Part shown: positions 17,105 through 26,302 of the stretch, in pieces
Numbering within the stretch: position 1 is the first letter of the stretch
Layout: each line of letters starts with the position of its first letter
Assembly: GCA_024244705.1 (NCBI GenBank)
Contig: JAAEOK010000050.1
Coordinates: 61,807 to 125,806 of the forward strand
DNA length: 64,000 bases
Source: Alphaproteobacteria bacterium
Lineage (GTDB): Bacteria; Pseudomonadota; Alphaproteobacteria; JAAEOK01
Direction of reading: 5' to 3'
Made by a program: the position numbers and the translations under genes
The notes under the pieces: model-generated
The model's input: the letters and a program-made list of their open reading frames with translations, nothing else
Databases searched by the model: none
What the model was told of the DNA's origin: nothing

Positions 17105-18082
17105 CTAGCCGGCGCAAGCGGGAATCCATTTCTCCCAAGCTTCCTTGTTTTCCTCGATCCACCTGCGGGCGGCTTCCTCCGGGCTCATCTCTTCCACTTC
17201 CGCGTACGCCGCCGCCGCCGCGATCTGCGCGTTGGTGAAGCTGATGTTCTTGATCAGCTCGAACGCGCAGGGCCACGTCTCGGGGAATCCGGCCCAGACG
17301 CCTTTCTTGAGCCATCCGCTCTCCGGATTGCCGCAGTCGTAGGTGAGGTTGGGATTGACGCCCCAGCTCGCATCGTTTTCACAGTCCGCATGGTAGGCCG
17401 GAAATTCAACGAATCTGCCGGCATATTTGGCCTCCACCCAGTTCGGGGTCCAGTTGAAGAGAACGATCGGCTCTTTCCGTCGCGACGCCCCTTCAAGCTC
17501 TGCCCACAAGGTCAACGCCTGGGGCGCGTTTGCGATTTCGAACTTCATGCCCAGCGCCTCGACCCGTTCTCGATCCGGTCTTTCCCAGTCCACCGGACCG
17601 GCCAGATAGCGCCCCATGGGCGCGGTTTCCGATGTCGCAAATTCCTGCGCGCACTCGTTCAGGGCCTTCCAGTCGGGTAGTCCGGGGCAGAGCTCTTCAA
17701 CGTAGTCAGGATACCACCACTCTTCCCGGGTCACCGCCTCGTGGGCGCCGGCGTCGATCATGCGTTCCCTGGCGACCTGTTGTTCGAAGGGCACTTTCAT
17801 GGTTCCTTCCCAGACCTCCACCTGGAAATGCAGGTCGCCGTTGCCGATGGCCGGGTACTGGAGTTGCGCGTCGGCGGGGTCGTATTCGACGTCATAGCCG
17901 ATCTTCTTCAGCAGCTCGCCACTCACATGGGCCAGCACCTGTTGGCTGGGCCAGTTGTTGAGCACGATCTTGATCGGCCCCTCTGATTCCGGGACCGCCG
18001 CCGTCGCCATGGAGACCGACAACGCGATGCCACCGACGATCGCTGCCAGCTTGGGCGCTTTCAATCTGATGCTCGTCCTCAT
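17105..18082 (-). CDS. OpuAC-type substrate-binding protein (betaine/TMAO class)
   Basis: The product is 325 aa from ATG 18082 with GAAGGAAG upstream; a signal peptide covers ~1-34. The mature part matches OpuAC/ProX-like ABC binding proteins (IVLNNWPSQQVLAHVSGELLKKIG; LHFQVEVWEG; VLFNWTPNWVEAKY) with many Trp residues that normally form the aromatic box for quaternary amines. No permease or ATPase gene is adjacent. It follows the TMAO/DMSO-type reductase by 128 bp on the same strand, so a role in capturing TMAO or a related methylamine oxide is plausible but inferred. Confidence 0.88.
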   Translation of the reverse strand: MRTSIRLKAPKLAAIVGGIALSVSMATAAVPESEGPIKIVLNNWPSQQVLAHVSGELLKKIGYDVEYDPADAQLQYPAIGNGDLHFQVEVWEGTMKVPFEQQVARERMIDAGAHEAVTREEWWYPDYVEELCPGLPDWKALNECAQEFATSETAPMGRYLAGPVDWERPDRERVEALGMKFEIANAPQALTLWAELEGASRRKEPIVLFNWTPNWVEAKYAGRFVEFPAYHADCENDASWGVNPNLTYDCGNPESGWLKKGVWAGFPETWPCAFELIKNISFTNAQIAAAAAYAEVEEMSPEEAARRWIEENKEAWEKWIPACAG

Positions 18083-18210
18083 GATGACTTCCTTCTCATT
18101 TCCGCGCGTGGTCGCCTCGCGTTGCCGCCGCTCTCGCCTTTCTTCACACAGCCGGCCGACCACTCGAACAAGGATGCGGACATTCCATCAAGCCGCCTGA
18201 AGTGCCGTCC

Positions 18211-20880
18211 TCACGGGGCGTCCTTGGCGTTCGCGAACAGGAACTCCAGAACCGTCTTCTGCTCTGCCTCTTCGAGGCCTGCTCTTGGAAACATGCTCTC
18301 GGTGATTCCGAGCCACTGCTTCTGGCTGTAGTCGCCGGGCTCGCGTGGCACGTGACACAAGGTGCAGCGCTCGTAGAAGAGCTTCTCACCTGGGCTCATG
18401 TCCGCCGTCGCGGTCTCCTGAACGTCGAACGCCCGGTTGTCGATGTCGAGCCTGGCGAGGTCGAACCTCGCGGTGGGCATCAAGACCTCGGGCGGGTAGT
18501 ACGCCAAGTTCTCTCCCTCGGGGTCCGTGCACTTCTTGACCCACGCGAGGCAGGTGTTGGCGCTGGTGGCCTGGCTCAACTGGCTACAGGCCCTGCTCGA
18601 GGTGAGGGTGTTGATCGCCCCGCTGTTGCAGCGGCCCTTGCTGTCGAGAGATAACCAAACGCCCTCTTGGACGCTGATCACGCCCTTCATGATCTTGTCC
18701 CACACCCGGGCACCGCCGATCAGGGAGCCGCGGTCGTTGTAGACCTCGATCAGGTCGCCGTCCTCGATGCCCCGCTCCTCGGCGTCTTCGGGGCTGATGA
18801 AGATGAACTCGCGTCCCTTGATGTTGTCGATGTCACGGATGGTCGCATTGGCCATCTGCGAGTGCAGGCGCATTCTGGGATGGGGACTCACCACGTGCAC
18901 CTGTCCCGGCTTCGCGTTGCCGAGGTACTCGAAGGGTTCCATCCACTTCGGCATGGGCGGGCAGTCGGGAATATCGAACCCGGCGATCGTGTCGCAGTAG
19001 ATCTCGATCTTGCCCGAGGCCGTGTGCAGCGGGTGCTGCTCGGGATCTTTGTAGAAATCCCCGTGGCGGACCCACGTGTTTGCTGCTTCCGGGATCTTGA
19101 TGGGCGCGACGCCTTGTTCCCAGAACTCCTCGAACGGCATCTCGGCGGAGCAGTTCTCGTAGGCCCTCTTGAGGACGTCCATCACCTCCAGGTCTTCAGT
19201 GAATTGGATTTCGACCCCGAAGATCTCCCCCAGCCTGCGGAAGATCTCGAAGTCGTCGAGGCTCTCGCCCACCGGCTCGATGACCTGGCGCATGGCATAG
19301 ACCTTGTTGTTGCTGTAGGTCCCGCCGGAGGTGATGTCGTTACGCTCCAGTGTGCTCGTAGCCGGCAACGCGATATCGGCGTACTGCATGGAGGCCGTCC
19401 ACCACGGATCCTGGCAGACGATGGTGTCGACCTTCTTGCGCAAAGCCCAGATCAGCTCGTTGGTGTCCTGCTGGTGGCTCAGGTAGTTGACGCCCGCGTT
19501 GTAGATCATCCTCACCCGCGGATAGGTATACAAATGGCCGTCGCGCTGGAACGGCGCGCCGGGGTTCATGAGCATCTCGGTGATGCGCGAGGCCGGACAC
19601 CGGGTCTTGACCGGGTTTCGCCCCTGCGGCAGGCCAACCGGCATGGTCGCTCCCGACACCGGCATGCCGCCGTTGCCGTAGTGCCAGCTGAAACCGACGC
19701 CCCCTCCCGGTTTGCCGATCTTGCCGATGATGGCGGCGAAGTTGATGATGGCCCAGTGGGTCATTTCGCCGTGGTCCGCCCGTTGCAGCGACCAGGCCCC
19801 GGCGAATTGCGTGCGCTTGCCGGCGAAGAGCTCGGCCAGCTCGACGATCTTCTCCGCCGGGATGCCCGTGATCTTCGCCGCCCACTCGGGCGTCTTCGGC
19901 GGGCTGCCGTCCTCGTCTTTCCCCATGAGGTACTTTTGGAACTTGTCGAAACCGACCGTGTATATGTCGAGATACTCTTGGTCGTGCTTGCCGCTGTTCA
20001 CGATGTGATAGGCCATCGCCAGGAACAGCGCGACGTCCGTGTTCGGTATGATCTTGACCCACTCCGACCCCAGCGCGTCGTCGGTCAAGGTGTACTGGGG
20101 ATTGATCGAGATGAACCGGACGCCGGCCTCTTTCACCTTCATCCAACGTGGATACATCTGATGGTCGGCAACGCGGTACTCGATCCGGTTGTTCTTGAAC
20201 GGATCGCAGCCGACCAGCACGAAGACTTCCGTGTTGTCGCGGATCTCCTCCCAGGAGGTCTGTGCGGAGTAGACCTCCATGTCCCCGATCACGTGCGGGA
20301 GACTGATCTGGGAGGCGCCGCCGGAGTAGTCGCCGGTGGTTGTCGTGCAGCCGCCGATCAGTCCGAACAATCGGCCCTGCAGTACATTCGGCCGCAGAAC
20401 GCCGGCGTGGCTCCAGCCGCCATAGGAGCTGCTGAAAACCGCCTCGTTGTCGTATTGCTCAATGGTGTCGAGGATGGCCCCGGCCGCTAAGCCGAGCGCC
20501 TCATCCCAAGTGACCCGCACGAAAGGTTCTTTGCCGCGCCGGTCGGGATGGGTGAAGCCGCCGAAATTCTCCAGATAGGATTTCCGCACCATGGGGTACA
20601 TGACCCGGGTGCGATGGTAGGTCCGGCTGAGGATGCCCTCGGTCAGCATCTTGGTCGGCATGGCGTCGACATCCTTCACGGGCTGCACGCCGATCAGCCG
20701 GCCGTCCTTCACAACCGCCTTGAACGGGCCGTAGTGGGAGGCATGGGGGACAAGCACCGTGTCATCCCCGAAGACTATGTCAGGGCTGAACAGTGTCAGG
20801 GTTGTGGCAGATGCGGCGGCGGTGGCCGCCGAGATCTTGAGGAATTGGCGCCGGTTGACGCTCACGACTGTCCCCTCCAT
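18211..20880 (-). CDS. Mo-bis-MGD reductase (TorA/TorZ-like) with fused cytochrome c domain
   Basis: The product is 889 aa with a Tat signal (NRRQFLK, 9-15). The body is a DMSO-reductase-family molybdoprotein: no N-terminal Fe-S cysteines, a likely Mo ligand Ser186 in GDYSGGASQ, and molybdopterin-binding segments through to a C-terminal MGD domain (EERGIEDGDLIEVYNDRGSL). Residues ~828-889 add a cytochrome c domain with one CTLCH haem site (~839-843) where TorC-type pentahaem proteins normally deliver electrons. It probably reduces TMAO, DMSO or a biotin-sulfoxide-like N/S-oxide in the periplasm. An FNR-type box lies 64 bp upstream. Confidence 0.88.
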   Translation of the reverse strand: MEGTVVSVNRRQFLKISAATAAASATTLTLFSPDIVFGDDTVLVPHASHYGPFKAVVKDGRLIGVQPVKDVDAMPTKMLTEGILSRTYHRTRVMYPMVRKSYLENFGGFTHPDRRGKEPFVRVTWDEALGLAAGAILDTIEQYDNEAVFSSSYGGWSHAGVLRPNVLQGRLFGLIGGCTTTTGDYSGGASQISLPHVIGDMEVYSAQTSWEEIRDNTEVFVLVGCDPFKNNRIEYRVADHQMYPRWMKVKEAGVRFISINPQYTLTDDALGSEWVKIIPNTDVALFLAMAYHIVNSGKHDQEYLDIYTVGFDKFQKYLMGKDEDGSPPKTPEWAAKITGIPAEKIVELAELFAGKRTQFAGAWSLQRADHGEMTHWAIINFAAIIGKIGKPGGGVGFSWHYGNGGMPVSGATMPVGLPQGRNPVKTRCPASRITEMLMNPGAPFQRDGHLYTYPRVRMIYNAGVNYLSHQQDTNELIWALRKKVDTIVCQDPWWTASMQYADIALPATSTLERNDITSGGTYSNNKVYAMRQVIEPVGESLDDFEIFRRLGEIFGVEIQFTEDLEVMDVLKRAYENCSAEMPFEEFWEQGVAPIKIPEAANTWVRHGDFYKDPEQHPLHTASGKIEIYCDTIAGFDIPDCPPMPKWMEPFEYLGNAKPGQVHVVSPHPRMRLHSQMANATIRDIDNIKGREFIFISPEDAEERGIEDGDLIEVYNDRGSLIGGARVWDKIMKGVISVQEGVWLSLDSKGRCNSGAINTLTSSRACSQLSQATSANTCLAWVKKCTDPEGENLAYYPPEVLMPTARFDLARLDIDNRAFDVQETATADMSPGEKLFYERCTLCHVPREPGDYSQKQWLGITESMFPRAGLEEAEQKTVLEFLFANAKDAP

Positions 20881-20943
20881 GGCCGGTATTGCTCGAGAGC
20901 GACGAGTATCTCAAGATTTTGGGAGCGACTACGCCTGATCGCA

Positions 20944-20957
20944 TTGACACCGATCAA
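20944..20957. promoter_or_regulatory. FNR/CRP-type box upstream of the reductase
   Basis: TTGACACCGATCAA differs from the FNR consensus TTGAT-N4-ATCAA at one position. It lies 64-77 bp upstream of the reductase start, a normal distance for an activator site, and fits oxygen-controlled expression of an anaerobic respiratory enzyme. Confidence 0.65.
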
Positions 20958-21478
20958 TTAGGGCGACAAGAGTAAGCTACCGCCCGCGGCCGCTTGAATG
21001 AGCCGGCGCAACCCGCCGCATACCGTCAGGCGCTCGCCGCTCTTACACCACTCCCCGGGACACGACCCTTACTATGGAGCGGCCTGAGCTTGCTGTATGT
21101 CGCAGATCCTGCTGAACTGGAATACCGTTCAGGGTCTTGATCCGCCATTTGCACTGCTGCAACCGAATTTCCGCTTCATCCGCCTTTCGGCCATACACCC
21201 GCACCTGGCTTTGACAGGTCGTGGCACGTTCCTGCCCAACGGATCAATGCTGTTGGACGACCGCTTAGCGATCCGATAGCTGACACGTGCGGTGGTTGGT
21301 GTCAACGACCACTTCGGGTCGATCTCGGTCATTTGAGAAGGGTCCTAAGCGCCTCTTCGAACGACGGCTCATGGCACATAATCCCCGTGCCGCGGCCCGC
21401 TTGAAAACGTCTCGAGTTGGGTGCTAACCGGACATTTTCCCGAGTGGCCCCAATGGGTCGCGTTTACGAGCACACGGC
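20958..21478. other. gap without a supported gene
   Basis: Apart from the FNR-type box, no gene is supported. A 60-codon frame at 21097-21279 has no family match or ribosome site. A segment near 21367-21380 repeats the CGGCTCATGGCACA string of the 15.5-kb gap. Confidence 0.45.
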
Positions 21479-23212
21479 CTAGTCGAAGGTGTAGGTGACC
21501 TCGGCGCCGGCGGTCCAGTTCATGTCGTTCTTGAAATCGATTTCGGCTTCCTGGAATTCGGGATAGATCAGGATTGGATTGTTGTTGCCGTAGCCGAAGC
21601 TCCCGCGGAGGTCGAGCTTGATTGGATCGAGGTTGAAGCGGAGGCCGGCCGTGGCCTCGGTCTCGTACGTGAACTCGGTCTTCGACGGGTCGAACTCGCC
21701 CTGCGAGAAGCCGTCCTGATCGACCCCCGTCCAGCCGTCGGCGAAGCTGGCCATGGCGCGCACCGACAGGCCGCCATAGGAGGTCAGCAGCCCGTAATTG
21801 TGGCTGAGCGTGGCGCTGATCACCGGGCCCGCCGAATAGTTCTTGATCTTGTCGGAGCGCTCGAACTGGGTCGAAAAATTGTCGGTCAGGAACGACAATG
21901 AGGTCTTAGACTTGGCGTAGCGGAAATCGACACCGCCGCCGACCGTCAGCGCCTTGTTGCCGAGCGGGATTTCCTCGAACAGCTGAATGTCGAAATTGAC
22001 CGCCTTGTAGGACAGGTTGAAGTTGACATCCTGGAGATCGGCCATGCCGCCGGGCACGAAAATGGCGTTGCCGTCGGGTAGGTTCACACCGAGGCCTTCG
22101 CCGCCGGTCGAGACGAACTCCTCGAAGCTGTCGGTGTCGCCATCCAAATAACTAAACCCGAAACGAAGACGGGATTTGCCGCCGAATAAGAGACTCCAAT
22201 CGAGCCCGACACCGCCACCAATGACGATTTCCGGTGCGATGATGTCGGTCTTCTCCGACAGGAACGGCTGCTCGATGATGTTTATGCCGTCTTCGAGACG
22301 TAGCCAGTTGAAATTCGGCATGTAATCGTAGACCGCATTGGCACCGACATCGATGAAGAACTGACCAGGTGCCACTTCGAAGAACGGCATCCTGCCGCCG
22401 CGGCGCGAACTCGAACTCGTCGTCGAGACGGAACTGCCGGTGCTCGGCGCTGCCGTGGTCGTGGTCGTGCCGCCGCCCGACGCCGGAGGCGTGGTCCCGG
22501 AAGAGGATCCGCTCGTCATCCCACTGATCCGCGGCGTCAAGAATATGATCAGCTCCATGGTCTGGGCGGCCTGCGATCCGCCCTTGAACAGCGGACCGAG
22601 TATGGGGAGATCGCCGAGGCCGGGAATGCGGTCGGCCTCGGCCTTCAACTCGTCGGAGACCAAGCCGCCGATGGCCAGGGTCTGATCGTTCTGCAGGCTC
22701 AACGCGGTGCTCGCCCGCCGCGTATTGACAATCGGCGTCGTCGGCCCGGAGTTGATCTCGTCGCTGGCGGTCTTGATGTCGAGGACGATCTTGCCGTCGG
22801 GAGTGACCTGCGGGATGACGGTCAGTTCGATGCCGAAATCCTCGAACGTCACTTCGACGCCGGGAACTTTCGACGGTGCCGTCAAGAAGCCGCCGGCGGA
22901 GAATGTCGCTGCCTGATCCTCCAAGACGACCAGCCTGGGCGCGGCCAGGATTTGCCCGGCTTCGTTGGCCTGGATCGAATTCAGAATATCGCCGAGCTGA
23001 TAGGATTGAATGGCGCCGATGGTCGGCGCACCAATGGTCGGCGTCAGAGGTTGCAGATTAAAGCCGAGTTCGCGCAGGGTCGATCGCTGGGTTTCGACGA
23101 ATTGCGTTTCGATCATCACCTGCCGAGGTTCCGCCACCGCGGCCTCGGCGATGTCGGCGGCAATCAGTGACGGCAGCAGCAATACGGCAAAAAATGCGGG
23201 CGATCGTCCCAT
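21479..23212 (-). CDS. secretin-domain / outer-membrane beta-barrel fusion
   Basis: The product is 577 aa with a signal peptide (1-25). Residues 28-235 carry a secretin core: VMIETQFVETQRSTLRELGF, a LGDILNSIQANEAGQILAAPRL strand, TLAIGGLVSDE and the signature RIPGLGDLPILGPLFK. A Ser/Thr/Gly linker (~235-275) leads to ~300 residues of alternating amphipathic strands ending in Phe-Asp (VTYTFD), typical of an outer membrane porin-like barrel. Ordinary secretins are longer at the N side and lack a second barrel. No type II or IV secretion genes are adjacent, so the role is unknown. Confidence 0.82.
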   Translation of the reverse strand: MGRSPAFFAVLLLPSLIAADIAEAAVAEPRQVMIETQFVETQRSTLRELGFNLQPLTPTIGAPTIGAIQSYQLGDILNSIQANEAGQILAAPRLVVLEDQAATFSAGGFLTAPSKVPGVEVTFEDFGIELTVIPQVTPDGKIVLDIKTASDEINSGPTTPIVNTRRASTALSLQNDQTLAIGGLVSDELKAEADRIPGLGDLPILGPLFKGGSQAAQTMELIIFLTPRISGMTSGSSSGTTPPASGGGTTTTTAAPSTGSSVSTTSSSSRRGGRMPFFEVAPGQFFIDVGANAVYDYMPNFNWLRLEDGINIIEQPFLSEKTDIIAPEIVIGGGVGLDWSLLFGGKSRLRFGFSYLDGDTDSFEEFVSTGGEGLGVNLPDGNAIFVPGGMADLQDVNFNLSYKAVNFDIQLFEEIPLGNKALTVGGGVDFRYAKSKTSLSFLTDNFSTQFERSDKIKNYSAGPVISATLSHNYGLLTSYGGLSVRAMASFADGWTGVDQDGFSQGEFDPSKTEFTYETEATAGLRFNLDPIKLDLRGSFGYGNNNPILIYPEFQEAEIDFKNDMNWTAGAEVTYTFD

Positions 23213-23425
23213 TTCGGCCTCGCTTCGGTCCAGTTTCCCCCATCCGCGCAGATAGACGCGGCACGGCCGAAACCCCCAAAAGCGACGCCGTAAGCCATTC
23301 CCCCTAGATGCGGCGGCCTGAGCGAACGCGCCGAAGGGGTTCCGAAGGGAATAGTGACCGATTTCGGCGCGACTTCAAAATCATTAATACGGGGTCGGGA
23401 GCGCAACGGCGGAAATCCGCGGCAT

Positions 23426-24190
23426 TCACCGGCGGGCGTGGAGCGTCGTTGGCGTGTCCTCGAACGGCACAGAGTCGCTGACCGGCGGCAGCTCGATCTC
23501 GCGGATGAGCTTTTCGAGCATCGCGATGGCGAAATCCTCGTAATCGATTGCCGTCTTCAGGAACGCACCCTCGCCGCCGATCACGCTATAGCGATAATAA
23601 CTGTCGACGAACGGCTCCTCATTGAGGATCGCGAGCCCGTTAACGACGACCCCGTTCGCCACGGCCAGATCGCGCATCGCCATCGGGTGGGACCCGGCAT
23701 TGGCACGGCCGTCGCCGGATATGTCGATGACCCGGCGGACGCCTTCGTAGCCGTTGCTCTCAAGCTCCTGCAGCGAATATTCCAGCGCCCCGCTGATCGC
23801 CGTTTGGCTGCCGCTCAGCGTGCGCCGCGTGGTGCCAATCCGGTTGGCTATGGCCAATGCGCTGGCTTCGTCGTCGACATGTGTCCAGTCGACCGCCAGC
23901 ACCTGCTCGTGGCGATCGGACCACTGTACGACGGCGACGGCGATTCCCAACTGGCCGGCGGCCTCGATGGCGGCGACGACCGCGGACTGGCGAAAGGCCT
24001 CGGCGATACCGCGCATCTGCAGGTCGAATTCCTCGCGATCGACGCTGGATGAGATATCGACGGCGAGCACCAGTTCGAGGTCGACCGGACGAACGTCCTG
24101 GGCCGCCGACGAGGGCGCCAGAAACCACCCCATCGCGACCGCGATTTGAACCGCGGCGAGCCCGGCCGCCAGTCGAAATAATCCCCGCAT
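23426..24190 (-). CDS. DUF1194 VWA-type periplasmic protein
   Basis: The product is 254 aa from ATG 24190; a signal peptide covers 1-32. The VWA core starts DLELVLAVDISSSVDREEFDLQ, a MIDAS metal site (DxSxS), and continues with GQLGIAVAVVQWSDR and RRVIDISGDGRANAG, matching DUF1194 throughout. These proteins probably mediate metal-dependent protein contacts in the periplasm. It follows the HEAT-repeat gene by 44 bp in the same direction, suggesting co-transcription. Confidence 0.9.
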   Translation of the reverse strand: MRGLFRLAAGLAAVQIAVAMGWFLAPSSAAQDVRPVDLELVLAVDISSSVDREEFDLQMRGIAEAFRQSAVVAAIEAAGQLGIAVAVVQWSDRHEQVLAVDWTHVDDEASALAIANRIGTTRRTLSGSQTAISGALEYSLQELESNGYEGVRRVIDISGDGRANAGSHPMAMRDLAVANGVVVNGLAILNEEPFVDSYYRYSVIGGEGAFLKTAIDYEDFAIAMLEKLIREIELPPVSDSVPFEDTPTTLHARR

Positions 24191-24234
24191 CGACCGAGTA
24201 TACGGCGTCGCTCTATCGCCATGGAGCGAAAATT

Positions 24235-25950
24235 TCAATCGGCGTCCGGTTGAATGGCGCGAAGCGCCCAGGTCGCGGTAATGCTGACCTTCCATTCCGG
24301 GTTGTCGACCGCCGTCGACAACGCGGCCTCGGCCGCATGGGCCGCCGGACCGATCGACCCCAGCGCCCAGGCGACACGCCGCAAGACTTCGGAATCCGGA
24401 TCGTCCATGGCGACGATCAAGTCGGGTACGGCGGGAGCGGCCTGGGGGCCGTAATCCTTCAGCGCGACCGCCGCCGCCCGACGCACGCCGACATCGCGGT
24501 CGCCGAGCGCGGCGGCGAGAACATCCAATGCGGACGGGTCGCGCGGACCGAGGGTCGCGACCGCCTCGGCGGCGGCGCGGCGGACGAAGGGCAGCGTGTC
24601 ATCGAACAACCCGAGCAGGTCGGCGACGGCGAAGGGGCGGGCGTCTTCGCCGATCTGCGCCAGCGCGCCGGCGGCGGTGGCGCGTACCGCGGGCTCGCCA
24701 TCGTGGAGCAGAGCGACCAACGCGTTCAGCACCTCCGGGGTTGGCGTCAGGGTACGGCCGAGCGAATGAGCGGCCGCCTGACGGACCACGACATCGACGT
24801 CTTCGGTCGTGGAAACCAAGGCCTGGGACGATTCGGCCGAAACGTTCCCGACGGCCCCGATCGCCGCCGCCGCGGCACGGCGCACACCGATGTCGTCGTC
24901 GATGAGGAGTCCGACCAAGAGTGGCGCCGCCGCGTGGGCGGCATAGCCAATCTCGGCCACGGCATCGACCGCCACGCGCCGCACTTCGGCGTTCTCACTG
25001 CGCATCGCCTCCATCAGCCCGGGTACCGCCGGGCCGCGAATCCGCACCAGGGACCGAGCCGCTGCCCACCGCGCATTGCCATCGAGCCCGGTCAGCAAAT
25101 CGAGCAGGGCGGGCAGCGCCGGCACCGCGTCGGCGCCGAAATGCCCGAGCGCCGCGGCCGCGATCCAGCGCAGATCCGCGTCGGGTTCCTCCAACACATC
25201 GATCAATGCGGGGACGGCGATCTCGGCGTGCCCGTGGATGGCGCCGAGCGCGCCGGCGGCACCCCGCCGCACTTCGGGCGCCGGGTCATCGAGGCGGCGC
25301 ACCAAGGCGGCGACCGCGGAATCCGCACCGGACCCGATGCTTCGCAGGGCCGCCGCCGCGGCCACGCGGACCCGGTCGTCGGGATCGCCAAGGATGTACA
25401 CCAGGGCGGGGACCGCAGGCAGGGCGCGTGGCCCGACACCGCCGAGAATCCGTGCCGCGGTCAGGCGAATCTCGGGGTTTTCGTCATCGAGGAGGATCCG
25501 AACCGGGTCGACCGACGCCGATCCCAATCGTGCCAGGGCCGCCGCCGCCGAGGCGCGAACGTGAGGATGATCGTCGCGCAGTGCGGCAATCAAGAGCGGA
25601 ATTGCGGGATGCGCCTTTACGCCCATGGAGCCGAGCGCGCCAGCGGCGGTCCAGCGGACCTCATCGTCGGGATCTTCGAGCACCGCGATGAGCCGCGGGA
25701 CCGCGACCGCCGCCGTCGAGCCGAGCCGCTCGAGCGCAACGATGGCCTGGCTGCGGACCCGGGGATCGAGGTCTTCCAGTTGAGCGACGAGCGCGTTCAC
25801 ATCGGCCTCGGTGGCTGTGCCGCCGCCGAGATTCTGCGCCGCCGCCGAGGCGATCCAGAGGTGGCAGATGAACACCGGCAGCAAGACGGCCCATGCGCCC
25901 AACGCGATGGCCAAGCGAATCGGTTCCGTTTGGATCGTTTGGCGGTGCAT
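24235..25950 (-). CDS. secreted HEAT-repeat protein
   Basis: The product is 571 aa. A signal peptide (~10-38, ending ASAAAQ) is followed by about sixteen HEAT repeats of ~31 residues from ~50 to 565, each with the form VPALI-LL-D-D-VR--AA-ALG-IG. The repeats make an all-helical scaffold in the periplasm, probably binding a protein partner; the DUF1194 protein encoded next is the obvious candidate. No catalytic cysteine or lyase residues are apparent. The repetitive DNA gives long open antisense frames that are shadows. Confidence 0.9.
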   Translation of the reverse strand: MHRQTIQTEPIRLAIALGAWAVLLPVFICHLWIASAAAQNLGGGTATEADVNALVAQLEDLDPRVRSQAIVALERLGSTAAVAVPRLIAVLEDPDDEVRWTAAGALGSMGVKAHPAIPLLIAALRDDHPHVRASAAAALARLGSASVDPVRILLDDENPEIRLTAARILGGVGPRALPAVPALVYILGDPDDRVRVAAAAALRSIGSGADSAVAALVRRLDDPAPEVRRGAAGALGAIHGHAEIAVPALIDVLEEPDADLRWIAAAALGHFGADAVPALPALLDLLTGLDGNARWAAARSLVRIRGPAVPGLMEAMRSENAEVRRVAVDAVAEIGYAAHAAAPLLVGLLIDDDIGVRRAAAAAIGAVGNVSAESSQALVSTTEDVDVVVRQAAAHSLGRTLTPTPEVLNALVALLHDGEPAVRATAAGALAQIGEDARPFAVADLLGLFDDTLPFVRRAAAEAVATLGPRDPSALDVLAAALGDRDVGVRRAAAVALKDYGPQAAPAVPDLIVAMDDPDSEVLRRVAWALGSIGPAAHAAEAALSTAVDNPEWKVSITATWALRAIQPDAD

Positions 25951-25966
25951 CAGGACAATAGCCCTC

Positions 25967-26302
25967 CTAGTCCGATGGTTCGCGGGTGCGGCGGGCGTGC
26001 CGAATGATCTCCTCGCGTACCGCCGAGGACTGCGATTCCAACGCCTCCATCACGCATTTGAATTCGTGACGCACGCCATAGAGCTGGTCGATCAGGGAAA
26101 GAATGATCGGCATGGCCTCGGCGCCGACATTCATTTCGTGACGCAACTGGCAGATCAACCTGAGGCGCGCCGCGTCGACGTCCGAAAACACCACGTCGCC
26201 GTCTCGTTGCGCCGGCCGCACCCACCCTTGGCGGACCCAGGTTCGCAGGCGGCGCACGGTCAGGCCGTCGATCACCGCGACAACCTCATACTCCTTCATC
26301 AT
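25967..26302 (-). CDS. cbpM: MerR-like chaperone modulator CbpM
   Basis: The product is 111 aa. A MerR-type winged helix (VIDGLTVRRLRTWVRQGWVRP, DVDAARLRLICQLRHEM) followed by a helical C-terminal dimer region matches CbpM, which binds the J-domain of CbpA and inhibits it. Its ATG codons overlap the cbpA stop (ATGATGA), so the two are translationally coupled. Confidence 0.88.
   Translation of the reverse strand: MMKEYEVVAVIDGLTVRRLRTWVRQGWVRPAQRDGDVVFSDVDAARLRLICQLRHEMNVGAEAMPIILSLIDQLYGVRHEFKCVMEALESQSSAVREEIIRHARRTREPSD

Noticed and set aside
18667..20490. Long plus-strand frame opposite the molybdoenzyme
   Set aside because: The minus strand has a fully recognisable enzyme; the plus frame has no domain and reflects GC-rich codon bias.
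21097..21279. 60-codon frame in the gap upstream of the reductase
   Set aside because: No ribosome binding site, no family resemblance and unremarkable codon use.
23857..26007. Very long open frame opposite the HEAT-repeat gene
   Set aside because: It is the antisense of repetitive, high-GC coding sequence, is Arg-rich without domain pattern, and the minus-strand HEAT repeats explain the region.
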